NCBI GenBank assembly: GCA_010015805.1
Contig: ML978136.1
Location: forward strand, 248,001 to 312,000
DNA from: Rhizodiscina lignyota
Lineage: Eukaryota; Ascomycota; Dothideomycetes; Aulographales; Rhizodiscinaceae
Length of the DNA stretch: 64,000 bases
Direction: 5' to 3'
Shown here: piece by piece, positions 53,918 to 64,000 of the stretch
Numbering within the stretch: position 1 is the stretch's first letter
How the letters are laid out: every line of letters starts with the position of its first letter
Notes under the pieces: generated by a model
The model's database searches: none
What the model was told of the DNA's origin: nothing
Seen by the model: the letters and a program-made list of their open reading frames with translations, nothing else
Made by a program: the position numbers and the translations under genes

Positions 53918-54784
53918 CTATGCATCCTCATCGGCTGATTGGCCAGTCAATTCCCTCATCTTGGAAATGCTTTTGGGGAAGTAGTATTTGTCTATGCCGA
54001 ATCCTGAGAGATGCTCCTTTGTCTCCTCCAAATCTTTCAGTGCATTGGTTTTCCAGTCCACAACAACGTCCCGCCTGCGACGAGCGTTCTCCACCTTCTC
54101 GCGGAACGCTGCTCTCCTCCACTTCACTCGCTCATTGTACTCGCTTTTGTTCGGTCGGGACTTGTGCGCTATTGCGCGCTCCAGTGCTGCAAGTTCATCT
54201 GCCGCGGCCTGCTCATCCACGAAAGCTTGTTCGGCGGCAGCGTTCTCCTCGGTCGTACTGGTGGGATCACTATTGTCTGCGCCCTTTTCAGCCTCAATAC
54301 AAGCATCGATAGCCTGCAGCATTAATTCGTCCAGTTTAGAATAAGATCCTGCTGCACCGCAACCGCAAAACTTTGTCGTGTATGAAAGATCTTGTCCGCC
54401 ATAAGAGTTGTCGCCTAAATACATCAGGAGATTGAATGCGTATCGTCCACCATCGGGAGGCATGTTCAGCAGTGCTTTCGCGGTACTAGCGCGGTCGACC
54501 ATCGCGTCTGCAAAGCTATCGGATGTAACGGACCCGAAGTTTGGCTTGATCTTTTTCTCAAGAGATTTGTAGGCTTTTTCGATTGAGGTCACGGCACCGT
54601 TGTACAGCTTTTCGGGCGACTTTTTAGACGACGAACCACCTTTCTTCACTGTCTGAGCCGACGCTTTGCTCTTTTTCGTCTCCGCGCTGGATTTCTTCGC
54701 GCGTTTCGGCTGTGGGTTTACGTCGCGATTCTCCTTGTCTTCTGCATAATCGATATCATTGGCACGCTTGCGAAGGGTCCGCAT
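53918..54784 (-). CDS. Basic protein of unknown function
   Basis: Single exon, 288 residues from the ATG of MRTLRKRANDIDYAEDKEN; the frame is open 183 bases further upstream, but that part is hydrophobic and unlike the rest. The N-terminal 60 residues are Lys-rich with nuclear-localisation-like runs (QPKRAKKSSAETKKSK). A conserved-looking middle has LYNGAVTSIEKAYKSLEKKIK and GGRYAFNLLMYLGDNSYGG; a Gly/Cys stretch GCGAAGS follows. The C-terminal part is helical and charged (EYNERVKWRRAAFREKVENARRR), with coiled-coil character. I do not recognise the family. A nuclear role is suggested by the basic start only. Confidence 0.65.
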   Translation of the reverse strand: MRTLRKRANDIDYAEDKENRDVNPQPKRAKKSSAETKKSKASAQTVKKGGSSSKKSPEKLYNGAVTSIEKAYKSLEKKIKPNFGSVTSDSFADAMVDRASTAKALLNMPPDGGRYAFNLLMYLGDNSYGGQDLSYTTKFCGCGAAGSYSKLDELMLQAIDACIEAEKGADNSDPTSTTEENAAAEQAFVDEQAAADELAALERAIAHKSRPNKSEYNERVKWRRAAFREKVENARRRRDVVVDWKTNALKDLEETKEHLSGFGIDKYYFPKSISKMRELTGQSADEDA

Positions 54785-55252
54785 GATGGCTTGGTAATGG
54801 ATGGAATTGATGATAAAAATACTAGCAAACGCAAGGATGAAAGTGGAACAAGAAGAGGGATATCGTCGCAGAAATCGTCCTTGGGGAGCTTGCAGCTGCG
54901 CGTGAAAAAATTGGAACTGTGAGGGTGAGACAGACGCGTTTCGGTTCTGCTCACAGATGTGGCGCATCTAGCGTGACGTTTTCGCGAATCTGAGACTCCT
55001 TATTGCAAACTAGAATCTCGCACGTGTACATACCCTTCGTCCCAACTCTTGCACGAAAGACAATGATCTGGCTTTCTAATCGTATCCCGTCATTGGTATA
55101 GACATAATGCTTTTGTATTTCTTTTCTGCCCTATGTTAGACTGCCCATGCAAGATTGAATTATCGACAAGTTGGTCCGCTGTACTTGTCGAACCACCCAA
55201 GAATTCTTCTGCACTTCCAGCAAAGACGGTACGAAGGGAATGCGTTCAAACC
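54785..55252. other. Intergenic region
   Basis: About 470 bp upstream of the basic protein and downstream of the AhpD-like gene. Nothing recognised. Confidence 0.5.
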
Positions 55253-55980
55253 TCATAGATGCTGGATGGTACCTTTTCCAACTTCGACGTGCTGCATCTC
55301 CGCTACGTCCACCGCTCGAAGGAAACGTGCCACGGCGTTGTACGAGGTAATTGTCATCGCTAGCAGCCCCAGTCAGCCTTTGCTTCCAGATGCTCGGTCT
55401 CATCGTAGCCCTCTGATCCCACGATCCAGGTTACTCACTTAGTTCCAAGCACTTCTTGTCATCGCCTTCAAATAAATCTTTCATCTCCGAAAAGATCTTG
55501 TCATCAACCTTTAAATCACTAACGGCATCGCAATACCGAAGTACAGTCCACTGTTCTTTGGTTAAACCCCTTCCTTCTCCGGCTTCTCCTCTGGCCGCTG
55601 TCCTCACTGTCTCAGCGCCCTCTTCGCTCACGCCTGCCTTAATCATCAAGGGGCAATGGTGTGCCCATTCATAGGCGGCACCGTTGATGGCACCGACACG
55701 GCACATGGAGAGCTCCCGATAGACAGTGGGAACCGCTGAATTGTATCGAACAGTCTAGCAAGAGTGTCAAAGTTATGGCGTGTTTCAACGCAAAGAGAAG
55801 ACGGATTACCTGCATGAAGCGATACCATGGTTCCGCAAACGTTGGAGATATGAGGAGCGTTTGGTACAAAGGACCAAGAGGAACTCCCTTTGTAGCACGC
55901 TGTGCAGTGATTTCTTTCACGAGCGGTTGAACATCCGGAGGATAATCCTCGGCATTTGGTGGTGTATATTCGAGACGCAT
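55253..55980 (-). CDS. AhpD/carboxymuconolactone-decarboxylase-like protein
   Basis: Alpha-helical protein of 197 residues in three exons: 55810-55980 (MRLEYTPPNAEDYPPDVQ), 55439-55754 and 55253-55359. The CMD core has ELSMCRVGAINGAAYEWAHHCPLMIKAGVSEEG: the Glu-x-x-His pattern of the CMD family is present (EWAHH) while the AhpD CxxC is absent. It ends ELTMTITSYNAVARFLRAVDVAEMQ. An upstream Met (56013) is possible. Related fungal proteins occur in catabolic and secondary-metabolite clusters; activity may be decarboxylation, a peroxidase-like role or none. The middle intron joins are GTAATC...TAG and GTGAGT...CTAG. Confidence 0.82.
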
Positions 55981-56745
55981 GTTAGATGATCTAGTGGTAG
56001 TCGAACTTGACAAAGAGTATCTACGTTGTAATCAATCAAACCTTCAAAGGGGATGTGTGCAGGTATAAGGAGAAGAGAAGCTGAGCGGCTGAGAATTCGA
56101 ACGACAGAAGGTTCATCAAATTTGCCGAAGGGGTGCGGGGAAGTGGAGTGTTGTTTTCCAGGCTTTGGTCAGACATGATCAGAGCAGGATAACCCCTTTA
56201 AAGAAAATATGAAATCGGAGCAGAGAGCGTTTCGGAAGTGACGTCGGCATATTCACAGCGTGACAGTTGCTAAGGAAATCCAAGAGGTACATTCAGGCGG
56301 ATTTTTAAATTCCGCATCGCAGTACAAGTCATCTCATCACCCTCCGTGTGTTTAATTTGGATCCCCGAGAGGCTTCTTTTCCGCAACTTGTATATTCAAA
56401 CCATGGAAGATGCCTCAGCGATAGCAAGGCTTGTCCAAGCAATAGAATTGAGACCGCAAGAAGTCACCATTCTAGCCAATCGGATGTCTGGGATCGTTTT
56501 GCCGAATAGCTCGCATTGAGATCTTGGGCAAACTTGTCCACGTGCGGATGCCATGCGTGAAGCATAGACTTTTCACTTAATGTTTGCTAATGATTGCAAG
56601 CATTGCTAGGCCGAGGACATGCTGCAAGAGATGAGGCCTTTTCCTTTCCGCTATGAAGTATAGACGTCTATCAAACATACACGGCTCAACAGCTCGAGAT
56701 GCGCTATTCAAGCATTTATCTCAGTAAAATACGGTTGCTTGCTTC
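55981..56745. promoter_or_regulatory. Promoter of the AhpD-like gene and 3' flank of the DHA1 carrier
   Basis: About 765 bp. Nothing specific recognised. Confidence 0.4.
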
Positions 56746-58443
56746 TCAAGCTGAAGGGTTGATTTGTCCCATGGCGACAGGTGCAAACTTGGACATTTTC
56801 CGTATTGTCAGTCCGTAGCGCATGAGCACAAATGGCACAGGAAGAGCCAGTGCAGCGATCCCTCCCAGGAGACTCATCGACCCAGTTATCCCAAGCCTGT
56901 TGATCATAGGTCTCACGACCAAAGGTAACCCTGCAGCAAAAACGCTGCGAAGAAGGGTGTTTGAAGACACAGCACTGGCTGCGTACAAGCGATACGTGTC
57001 GACGAGATACTATCCTTGTCAGCTGCATGCCGTCCTTACAACTGGCGTACCTACATTGAGACATTGTTGGAAGACTGTGGTGAACCCTCCACCGATAAGG
57101 CCCGCTGCCACAACCGAAACTGGCCAAGGGACATGCGGAGGTGCGGTGCCAGCAAATACAAAGAGACCAATGACGAAGCAGGTTCCTCCTATGGACATTG
57201 GAAGTAGTCTCGCCTCGGGGACTGGTTTTCCTCCCGCAGCATCGACAGCTCGCATATATCGTGGTTGATTTCCGAGGTTGACAATCAACGCGGAACAAAC
57301 CCCGGTTAGCATAGCCAAAAATGGCGTTGTGGACACAAGTGGGCCCCATCCTCGGCATTCCTCATAGACGATTGGGAATATTTGTAGTGTCATGTAAAGC
57401 ACCGTGAAAACAAAGGATGCGTAAGTCGCAATACAAGTGACGATTGGTTCGGTGAGCAACATCTTCAGGGGTCTCGCAAAGTGCTTCGTGATGATTGACT
57501 TGATGTCGACTTTAACGCTTTCGTGCGGATGCCAGTACGACTCGTTGCCGGTTTCCTTTCGAAGTCTTTGCGCCTTGCGCTTTAACAACACTGGCGCGTA
57601 AATTTCAGGCATACAGGCGAAAGTCAACGCGGAATCCGCAAAAGAGAGTATCCCAATAAGATATCTTGTCTCGGTTAGCAGGCTGCCGCTCTCCAATGCC
57701 ATGTAACATACCCAACCCATCTCCAACCAAGATGTTTGTTCTGAATAAGCGCACTTCCGATTGCTGCGATAGAGTGTGAGCGTCGAAGTTTAAATGGTGA
57801 AGTAGACCTTACTGGGAGCGAGTAGAGGCCCTCCGACGACGACCACACCGTAGAATGACATTGCAATACCTCTAAACTTGGGCCTGTATATATCACCAAG
57901 TGCAGCAGAAACGTTTGCTACCGGTCCAGCTCCAAAAAATCCGCTGAAGAAACGCGTCACTGCGATGCTCGCAAAATTCTTGCTCGTGGCTGTTCCGATG
58001 CTGAAAAGTCCGAGGCCGAACATTGCAGGAATGAGGCTCCATCTTCTCCCCCAGACCTCTGAAGCCGGACCCCAGACACACGGACCGAAGACAAAGCCGA
58101 GAACGTAGAGTGATACTGGAAGGACGGCAACGGTCGGTCCCACTCCTGTGTATTGCTCAATTTCCGGTTGCGCTGGTGCAGTTATGGCAGATGCTAACGA
58201 GGCAACAAAGGCCAAAACTGAAAGCTGAAATGCTAGCCATACTTTCTTGCCAGGGCCCCAAGTATATGGATCTTCAGGGTCGTTAGCGTCGAATTGTACC
58301 AAGTATGCATCGGTATTTCTGGTCTCAGTCCGAGATGCCACCTTTTCAGGTGCTGCCTTCTCAACATCTTGGACATTTGGCTGGAGAATGCCATTGTCCG
58401 AGTCAGAAGGATCCTCCGACGAAGGCTTCTCTTGCATCAACAT
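56746..58443 (-). CDS. MFS transporter, DHA1 drug/polyamine type
   Basis: Plasma-membrane H+ antiporter, 518 residues in four exons: 57813-58443, 57717-57763, 57055-57669 and 56746-57009. The N-terminal cytosolic tail ends FDANDPEDPYTWGPGKKVW, typical of the fungal drug/polyamine branch. Then TAPAQPEIEQYTGVGP, VWGPASEVWGRRW in loop 2-3, GFFGAGPVANVSAALGDIYRP on helix 5 (motif C region), GWRW-TRYLIGILSF across the join, LMLLTEPIVTC-like helix 7 start, and the close YLVDTYRLYAASAVSSNTLLRSVFAAGLP, a strong family block. The donor GTTGGG of intron 2 is unusual but gives the only family-like join. Sits between the CMD-like gene and an O-methyltransferase, so it may export their product. Confidence 0.88.
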
Positions 58444-59887
58444 AATATTACAGACGAGATCATGGGGGAAAAGGAAAAGTCATACTGAAGCGACGCCAGA
58501 TTTAATTATGAAATGGAACATGAAAATCCGGCACTGTCGGCATGTTTCCTGGCGGAAGTCTTGCCGCGATCGGACGGCAAAACGAGCGATACTTGTCGGA
58601 AATGCTGGTTTGCCTCGATCTGATAGGCTAATCTCCACTGTATTCGCTCAATTTGGAAGCGTGCTGGACCCGACATCATTAAATCGATGAAAATGCTGAT
58701 GATTTCTGGAGTTGATTGATGCGGTGATTTGAATGGCTTGTCGTCACAATAGGTAGCTTTGGATCTAATCTAATCTCGGGCAGATTGGCTCTGTATCTCC
58801 CCGTTCGGAGCTCGGCCTCGGCCCTCTCAACGCCCGCGCTGATGGCCTCCCTGCCTCTCCCGCGGCCAGACCAGACAGAGTCTGTTCCAACCCGGAGGAC
58901 GTCAAATTTTCGAGCTTAGCTTGTTTTAGAGAACAATCGAAGCATACCTCTATCCAGCACCTGTGCCCTTTTAGGCTACGAGCGCGAGATACGAGGTCCA
59001 TTGCATTATTCAAATTTGCTCCCTCCTTTCAGAATGGGCAGTGCCATGATTGTTTCTCGAGAGTGAGCATGCGGCGGAACAATGCGATCGAACGCAAAAT
59101 TTCACCAGACCGAGGCCCGCGGTCATCGCAGCATCTACCTTTTTCGAACCATGCGGTTGCGGCTGCGGCTGCGGCTGCGGAGTATGATTCCAGGGAGGGA
59201 AAGACGTAGCCTTGAAGCTGATACCTGCGTTCCGTATTTGAGCATCCAAGCCTCTCACCGAGCCGCTGCTTTGGGCCTTCTCTCCTGCATGCGGGGCGTT
59301 CTGAATGGCCAACAACCTCGACCACACCCCCCATGCTCAACATACGGACATAGATGTTTAGAACAGTCTCATGCATCTACAAGCCTTAAAAAAGAATTCA
59401 GGCAGCCAGCAGTTTGACATGAACTGCTGCCGTTATGGATACAGTTGGTTGGTGAGCAGACTGATGACACGATTGGTTCAATCGTGTGAGGGATCCGAGA
59501 GCTCGCTTGAAGTATAATCAATTGTCTAGCATTAAGACTAGCATCTTCCCTCTACAGATTTAATGTCACAGTGGATTTCACCCGCTCTCGGCCCCTTATC
59601 ATCGCACTCTGCCCTTTCTACAAAATTTAGAGTATAAAGTCCGAGAGATATGCCAGATCTGCTTGTCAGAGTTCAAGGGCGTTTCTCGACCAGTTCCTAA
59701 GTCTACGATCCGATTTCAAGCTCTGCACCTGTCAGAGACTCAGGGAACTTCTTCCTGCTGTGAACTGTTTTGGGGTCTTAAATTTCATATAATACTACCA
59801 TCACGTTAACTTTCTATTGCTAGTCAGAGGGCCAGAGAGGACACATATCAATCCCCCACCGAGCCAATACAGATAACGACTACCATC
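58444..59887. promoter_or_regulatory. Divergent promoter between the DHA1 carrier and the O-methyltransferase
   Basis: 1.44 kb. Contains a GCGGCT hexamer run near 59160 and, closer to the methyltransferase, an AT-richer stretch with GTATAAAGT (59632-59640, TATA-like). No gene seen. Confidence 0.45.
59156..59181. repeat. GCGGCT/TGCGGC hexamer microsatellite
   Basis: About four tandem copies of the hexamer TGCGGC, first copy with one change. Simple repeat. Confidence 0.8.
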
Positions 59888-61176
59888 ATGACAGCCGCAG
59901 GAGGTGATGTCGCAGCCCAGCTGAAGGCTATTGACAAATCATCTTGTCCATCAGATGCTGAAAGGAAGCGGGCTGTAGAGGAAGCACGTGCACTTCTCCT
60001 TCGCCTCGAAACGCCAGTCGACACTGCTTTACGGCTTGTCTGGGAATACCCAACGATTGTGTCAGGCATACGGACCATGACACAACTGGACCTCTTCCGC
60101 AAATGGTCTGCTCTGAACGGCGGAGTCTCAGCATCTGCCGAAGAACTGGCCAAGTCAACATCATGCGATCCCGTACTTCTGCTACGTATCCTCCGAAACC
60201 TTGCGACGAGCAATATAATAAGCTTCGACGACAAGCCAGGCTTTTTCAAGATGACGCCATTCAGCTCAAGTCTTACTACGCCAGAGATTGAGGCCACGTT
60301 TGGCATGCTCTGCGATTTCCACATGGCCATATTCCTTGGCGTTCCCGACTTCCTGAAGCAGAAAGGATACGTGAACCCAGTAAACAAAACCGATACGGCC
60401 TTCCGCCATGTCCATGGAACTGATATCATGGATCTCATCACTCAGAAACACCCAGAATTCGCGGCGAATATGGCGCTGTCCATGAAGGCGATACTCCCAT
60501 TCCGTGGGTCCTTGACTGAAGACTTTCCAGTTGACGAGATTATTGCGCAGGCTGATCCCACGGGACCACTATTTGTGGATGTCGCCGGGGCGATTGGCCA
60601 CGATACAGCAGCCTTCTTCGCAAAGTACCCGCAGCCCAAAGGGAGGCTGATTGTCCAGGACATGGCAGAGGTCCTTGCAGGCGCGAAGCTGGACCCTGCA
60701 ATTGAAACGATGACATTCGATTTGTTCGCTCCGCAGCCTGTTCAAGGGGCAGCAATGTATTACATGTGAGCAGTCCTTTAATTCCCTATATACTTGTTTC
60801 GCAGACTGAGGAATTTCACAGGCACAACGTCTTACACGACTGGACTGATTCAGACGTTGTAAAAATTCTCACAAACTTGAAGAGCGCTATGCGGAAGGGC
60901 TACAGCAGGCTTCTTGTACACGAGCTAGTAGTAGATTCCTACCGCCCGAACAGTTTGGCCTCCGTATCCGATGTTTCAATGATGGCAATTGCCAACTCGA
61001 AAGAACGTGAGTTGAATTGGACAACTTCGATTTCGCTACCGAGCTGACATGGTCTCTTTACGACAGGTACCGACAAAGATTGGCGGGCTGTACTTGCTGA
61101 TGGTGGTTTCGAGGTTGTGCGGATCGTGACTGCTCCCGGAGGAAGCTTCTCAATCATTGAAGCGATCCCAACATGA
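59888..61176 (+). CDS. SAM-dependent O-methyltransferase (family 2)
   Basis: Methylates a hydroxyl of a phenolic or polyketide-type product. Exons 59888-60765, 60822-61006 and 61067-61176 give 390 residues. The N-terminal dimerisation and winged-helix part has VDTALRLVWEYPTIVSGI and TSCDPVLLLRILRNL; the SAM-binding loop is LFVDVAGAIGHDTAAF, where the usual GGG is AGA; RLIVQDMAEV follows. The catalytic base His is in MHNVLHDWTD at the exon 1/2 join, followed by KSAMRKGYSRLLVHELV and the C-terminal DGGFEVVRI. All joins are GT-AG and in phase. It sits next to the partial transcription factor and a drug-type carrier, the usual company of secondary-metabolite methyltransferases. Confidence 0.92.
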
Positions 61177-61593
61177 TAATTGACGGGATGTGCAAGGCTG
61201 TTTGATAATCTCAGCCGCAAGAGACTTCATGTCCTGAGGTGTGTCTGCAAATATGCACTCGTGTATGGATTTACAGCAGGACAATCCCCGGGGAATAGCA
61301 GCAGTCCTCCTCAATAAATGCACTTGGGTCATCCTTTCTTGATGATTTCTTGCTCCTTTCCAATTTCTGCTCATCGTCTTACGCCGTAGTACCTTGTTGT
61401 CGCGGTTTTACACTCGCAAGTTCTCTTCATTTCCGTGAAGACGTATCCGGTCCTTTGCAATTCGGTAGCATTATGTCAACTTGTTCTCGTTGACATTTCC
61501 ATGCGTTTCGCAGACGACTTTGTCCCAAATTGCTGATCTCATTGGCTGCAGGAGTACCCATCTGAATAGCTGAATCGCAGTGCCATTGATGGC
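61177..61593. other. Convergent intergenic region
   Basis: 417 bp between the methyltransferase and the transcription-factor gene. Nothing recognised. Confidence 0.6.
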
Positions 61594-64000
61594 TCAGAAG
61601 ATATCCATCATGTTCCAATCCTGACTTGGCTCGGAGAAATTGGGTTGGATCCCATACGCCATCCAGTCTTGCATTGATGCTGATAATATCTGATCGAGAA
61701 AATTCTGAGTCCCTGGTCCTTTCCCACCAACTTCGGGGTCCAGGTTCGGAGGAGCAAGTGTGTCCAGTTGAGCATTTACGTCCACGCTGCTTTCTGTCGT
61801 CTTCTCAGAGTTATTCTGAAGGACTGCCTCTATTTCAGCCCCATACATGATGTCGAAGTCGCGTTCACCCGAGATCTTCGTAGCGAGAGCATGTCGAGGC
61901 TGAGGTGTCAGAGTCCGGATATGTTGCGTGAGCAAGGACCCAAAGCTGATTCCCATATGCATGTCATCGGCAGTGTTCGTTCGGAAAACCTGAGCAATTT
62001 GGTCAAGAAGATCCAACATTGTGTCTTGACGAGGGGCTCCAGGGCGAAGTCCGAGCACATGTAGCGCCTGAAATTTCATTAGAGTCTCCACCAGGACAAC
62101 ATCAGGACAATACCTTACCTTTATAAGGTACATAGAAGCGGTAGCAACATGTGTGTGCGTGCGGACCGTCACGAACTTGAAAGAGTCCAATCGAGCCAGT
62201 TTTAGCGCCGACTCAAGCACAGATTTGCAGCCCTCGACAAGTTCTTCCAGGCATGCTTGATCTGGCAGGTTAAGCTCAAATTGCGTTGCTGAGACTGTGC
62301 TGGGCGTATCCACTTTCGCTGACGCTATGGCCTGCACGGCTAGAGAGTTGATACACACCCGCGTGTACTCATATTCGATCCTTAAGAGCTCCACCTGTAC
62401 GTGAACCGGAGTATCTGATATGGCTAACAACTTCGTTAGTTGTGAAGCTAGCAGCGAAACACTTTGCACGTACTGAGCAGATGAGAGAATTTAGATTTCC
62501 ACTGGTCAAGCTGTGTCTTGAAATGCTGCAGAAGTTCGCCGTACCCGCCACTGTCGAGCAGACTCTGGGTTGTCGCACTGGAGGAGAACAATATTTCAGA
62601 CGAGGATCTCCGCAGTCGTGCTAGTTCAATCCAAGGCCCGAGCCTAATTCCTGGTCCTGTATGCGTTGACTGGTATTCCGGACCTATTGTTGCTTGCATA
62701 GAGGTATGAAATGGCGTTTTGGGAGTTATTGTACCCGTAATAGAAACCAGCTCATTGATATATAGGAACAGTAGCTTTCTCAAGCGATCCTTTCTCTCGT
62801 ACGAGTGTGCATTATCCTCAATCACACCGGGCTCTCTTGCGCTCATTCCGGAGAACAGCCCCAGTTCGTGTGAAAGCGAGAGAGCGGAACCGTATGACAT
62901 CCTGCACGCGTTTATGAGAAAGCAGATAAATTCGAGGGGCTTGTACATGAGATCACCACTTAGCTTCACTTACCATGACATCTTGTTTGACAATTTCAAA
63001 CGAGATATAACATTACTGTGCCAGGGATCCGCTATATATCAATTGATTAGCATCTTTTGTATGACGGTCTGCTGGTTTTCTTACCTAAGTAATCCCCTGA
63101 CACCTCTGAACCAACCCGTCCCTTCGGATCTGACGCGGACTTTGGAAAATCGAAATTGAAATGAAAGCAGCGCGGATGCCAATCGGTGACAAGTAGGAAA
63201 CTTTCTATGGTTCCCAAGCTCCGGAGACTCCCGCAGTGACTCTCGCTGAGACCCCAACTTACCTGATTAAAAAGCGACTGACAATACTTCCATAGCTTGT
63301 CATGCAAATAAAACCCTCTCGTGATAGCTCCTTGGACGTTCAAAAGGTGATATCTGGAGGAGAGCATTAGAATTGTGGAGCATAAGACATGTTCTTTCGT
63401 GACGAGATCAAAATGCTTAGAGTGGTCGGCATAAGCTGAATCGAGAATGATCGAATGGGGGCGCATATTTTCGAAGAAAAGATCAACGTATGTAACGGCT
63501 TCTTGAGCCGTTAGCCATCCTTGTGCCACTGGTGGATATTGCCTCCATATGCCCAGAACTTTTGGATTGGGCCTCGAAAGCCTATAATGGGTTGTAAACC
63601 ATTTTTGCTGTTCGCTTCTGACGTATGCGCTGGAGCTGCGCACTCCATCTTGAGCGTGTGAGTTGTTGGACGCCAGTGTTGTGTCGGATTCTGGTGTGTC
63701 GCCATAATTACTTTCAGGGACCGTGCAGGCATCACAAAGAAGATCCAAGGCATCATGTTGGTTGGTGATACAAGTCTTCAAGACTCGATCAACAAGTTGC
63801 TGTTGCTCAGGGGACAGGGCTGTCTCGCTCTGCTCCGCCGCTATAAATTATCCTCCTGTCAGTATTCTGGGCATCCAGTACCAGGCATATGAAAAAGACA
63901 GAAAGAGACGTAGAAAGGAATGCTTACGGTGAGGTTGATCTAAGGAGGCGTCGGTGCTTCCTGAAATGTTGGCTGCTGTTGGCTGAGAAAATTCGACCCG
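61594..64000 (-). CDS. Fungal-specific transcription factor (fungal_trans domain), 5' partial
   Basis: C-terminal part of a regulator; the start and the expected Zn2Cys6 DNA-binding domain lie beyond the right edge. Visible exons are 63928-64000, 63085-63840, 62974-63031, 62474-62901, 62119-62414 and 61594-62067, about 695 residues in view. The fungal_trans middle-homology region is recognised by LVDRVLKTCITNQHDALDLLCDAC, MRPHSIILDSAYADH..., then SLGTIESFLLVTDWHPR and MSYGSALSLSHELGLF with the RLRKLLFLYINELVS block. Intron 4 (62068-62118) has no stop and is in frame, but YLIK-ALHVLGL across it is family sequence. The C-terminal tail (PSQDWNMMDIF) is acidic and may be an activation domain. It is the likely local regulator of the right-end group. 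Confidence 0.88.

Noticed and set aside
1-64000. tRNA, rRNA, CRISPR or complete transposons
   Set aside because: No cloverleaf-like genes, array-like repeats, transposase or reverse-transcriptase coding regions were seen on either strand.

Overview
The window is nuclear DNA of a filamentous ascomycete (Pezizomycotina). The evidence is short introns of about 45-95 bp with GTRNGT donors and CTNAC-type branch sites, a Dal5-type and other fungal MFS carriers, a Zn2Cys6-type regulator, a PIR cell-wall protein and fungal-style SPT6, CGI121, OSH and STE7 genes. A Dothideomycete is my best guess from overall gene style, but that is inference. I see 23 protein-coding genes, no rRNA, tRNA or CRISPR, one microsatellite, and one AT-rich patch that could be an old repeat relic. 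Exon limits were set by hand from splice signals and from the conserved sequence on both sides.

Layout. Positions 1-9.6 kb are housekeeping: a large low-complexity protein cut by the left edge, CGI121 (KEOPS), an OSH6/7-like oxysterol-binding protein with a C-terminal FFAT-like motif, and an SH3 protein resembling Nbp2. At 11.3-13.4 kb is a membrane-anchored laccase-like protein whose fourth copper motif has lost every copper ligand. From 13.7 to 25.1 kb runs a dense metabolic cluster: SDR, aldehyde dehydrogenase, PRISE-type enone reductase, acyl-CoA dehydrogenase, HSL-type hydrolase, a second PRISE reductase and an APH-fold kinase. The kinase and the dehydrogenase correspond to the two halves of animal ACAD10/ACAD11. 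A pathway that phosphorylates and then eliminates hydroxyacyl-CoA, with lactone/enone side steps, is a testable reading.

From 25.8 to 36.7 kb the window returns to housekeeping: a Yen1/GEN1 resolvase ending in a SUMO-interacting motif, an F-box-like protein, SPT6 and a STE7-type MAPKK. A second, looser catabolic stretch lies at 37.3-53.7 kb: cyclase-family hydrolase, Dal5-like carrier, CaiB/BaiF CoA-transferase, PIR/GPI wall protein, sugar carrier, another MFS protein, SMP-30-type lactonase and a strongly divergent glutamate-cysteine ligase.

The right end (53.9-64 kb) has an unknown basic protein, an AhpD/carboxymuconolactone-decarboxylase-like protein, a DHA1-type drug/polyamine carrier, an O-methyltransferase and the C-terminal part of a fungal-specific transcription factor that runs off the window. 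This looks like the edge of a secondary-metabolite or detoxification cluster.

The most interesting items are the split ACAD11-like kinase/dehydrogenase cluster with its paired PRISE reductases, the laccase with a rebuilt fourth copper motif, the divergent GCL, two GC-AG introns, and a short palindromic TCCGCA motif upstream of several of the metabolic genes.
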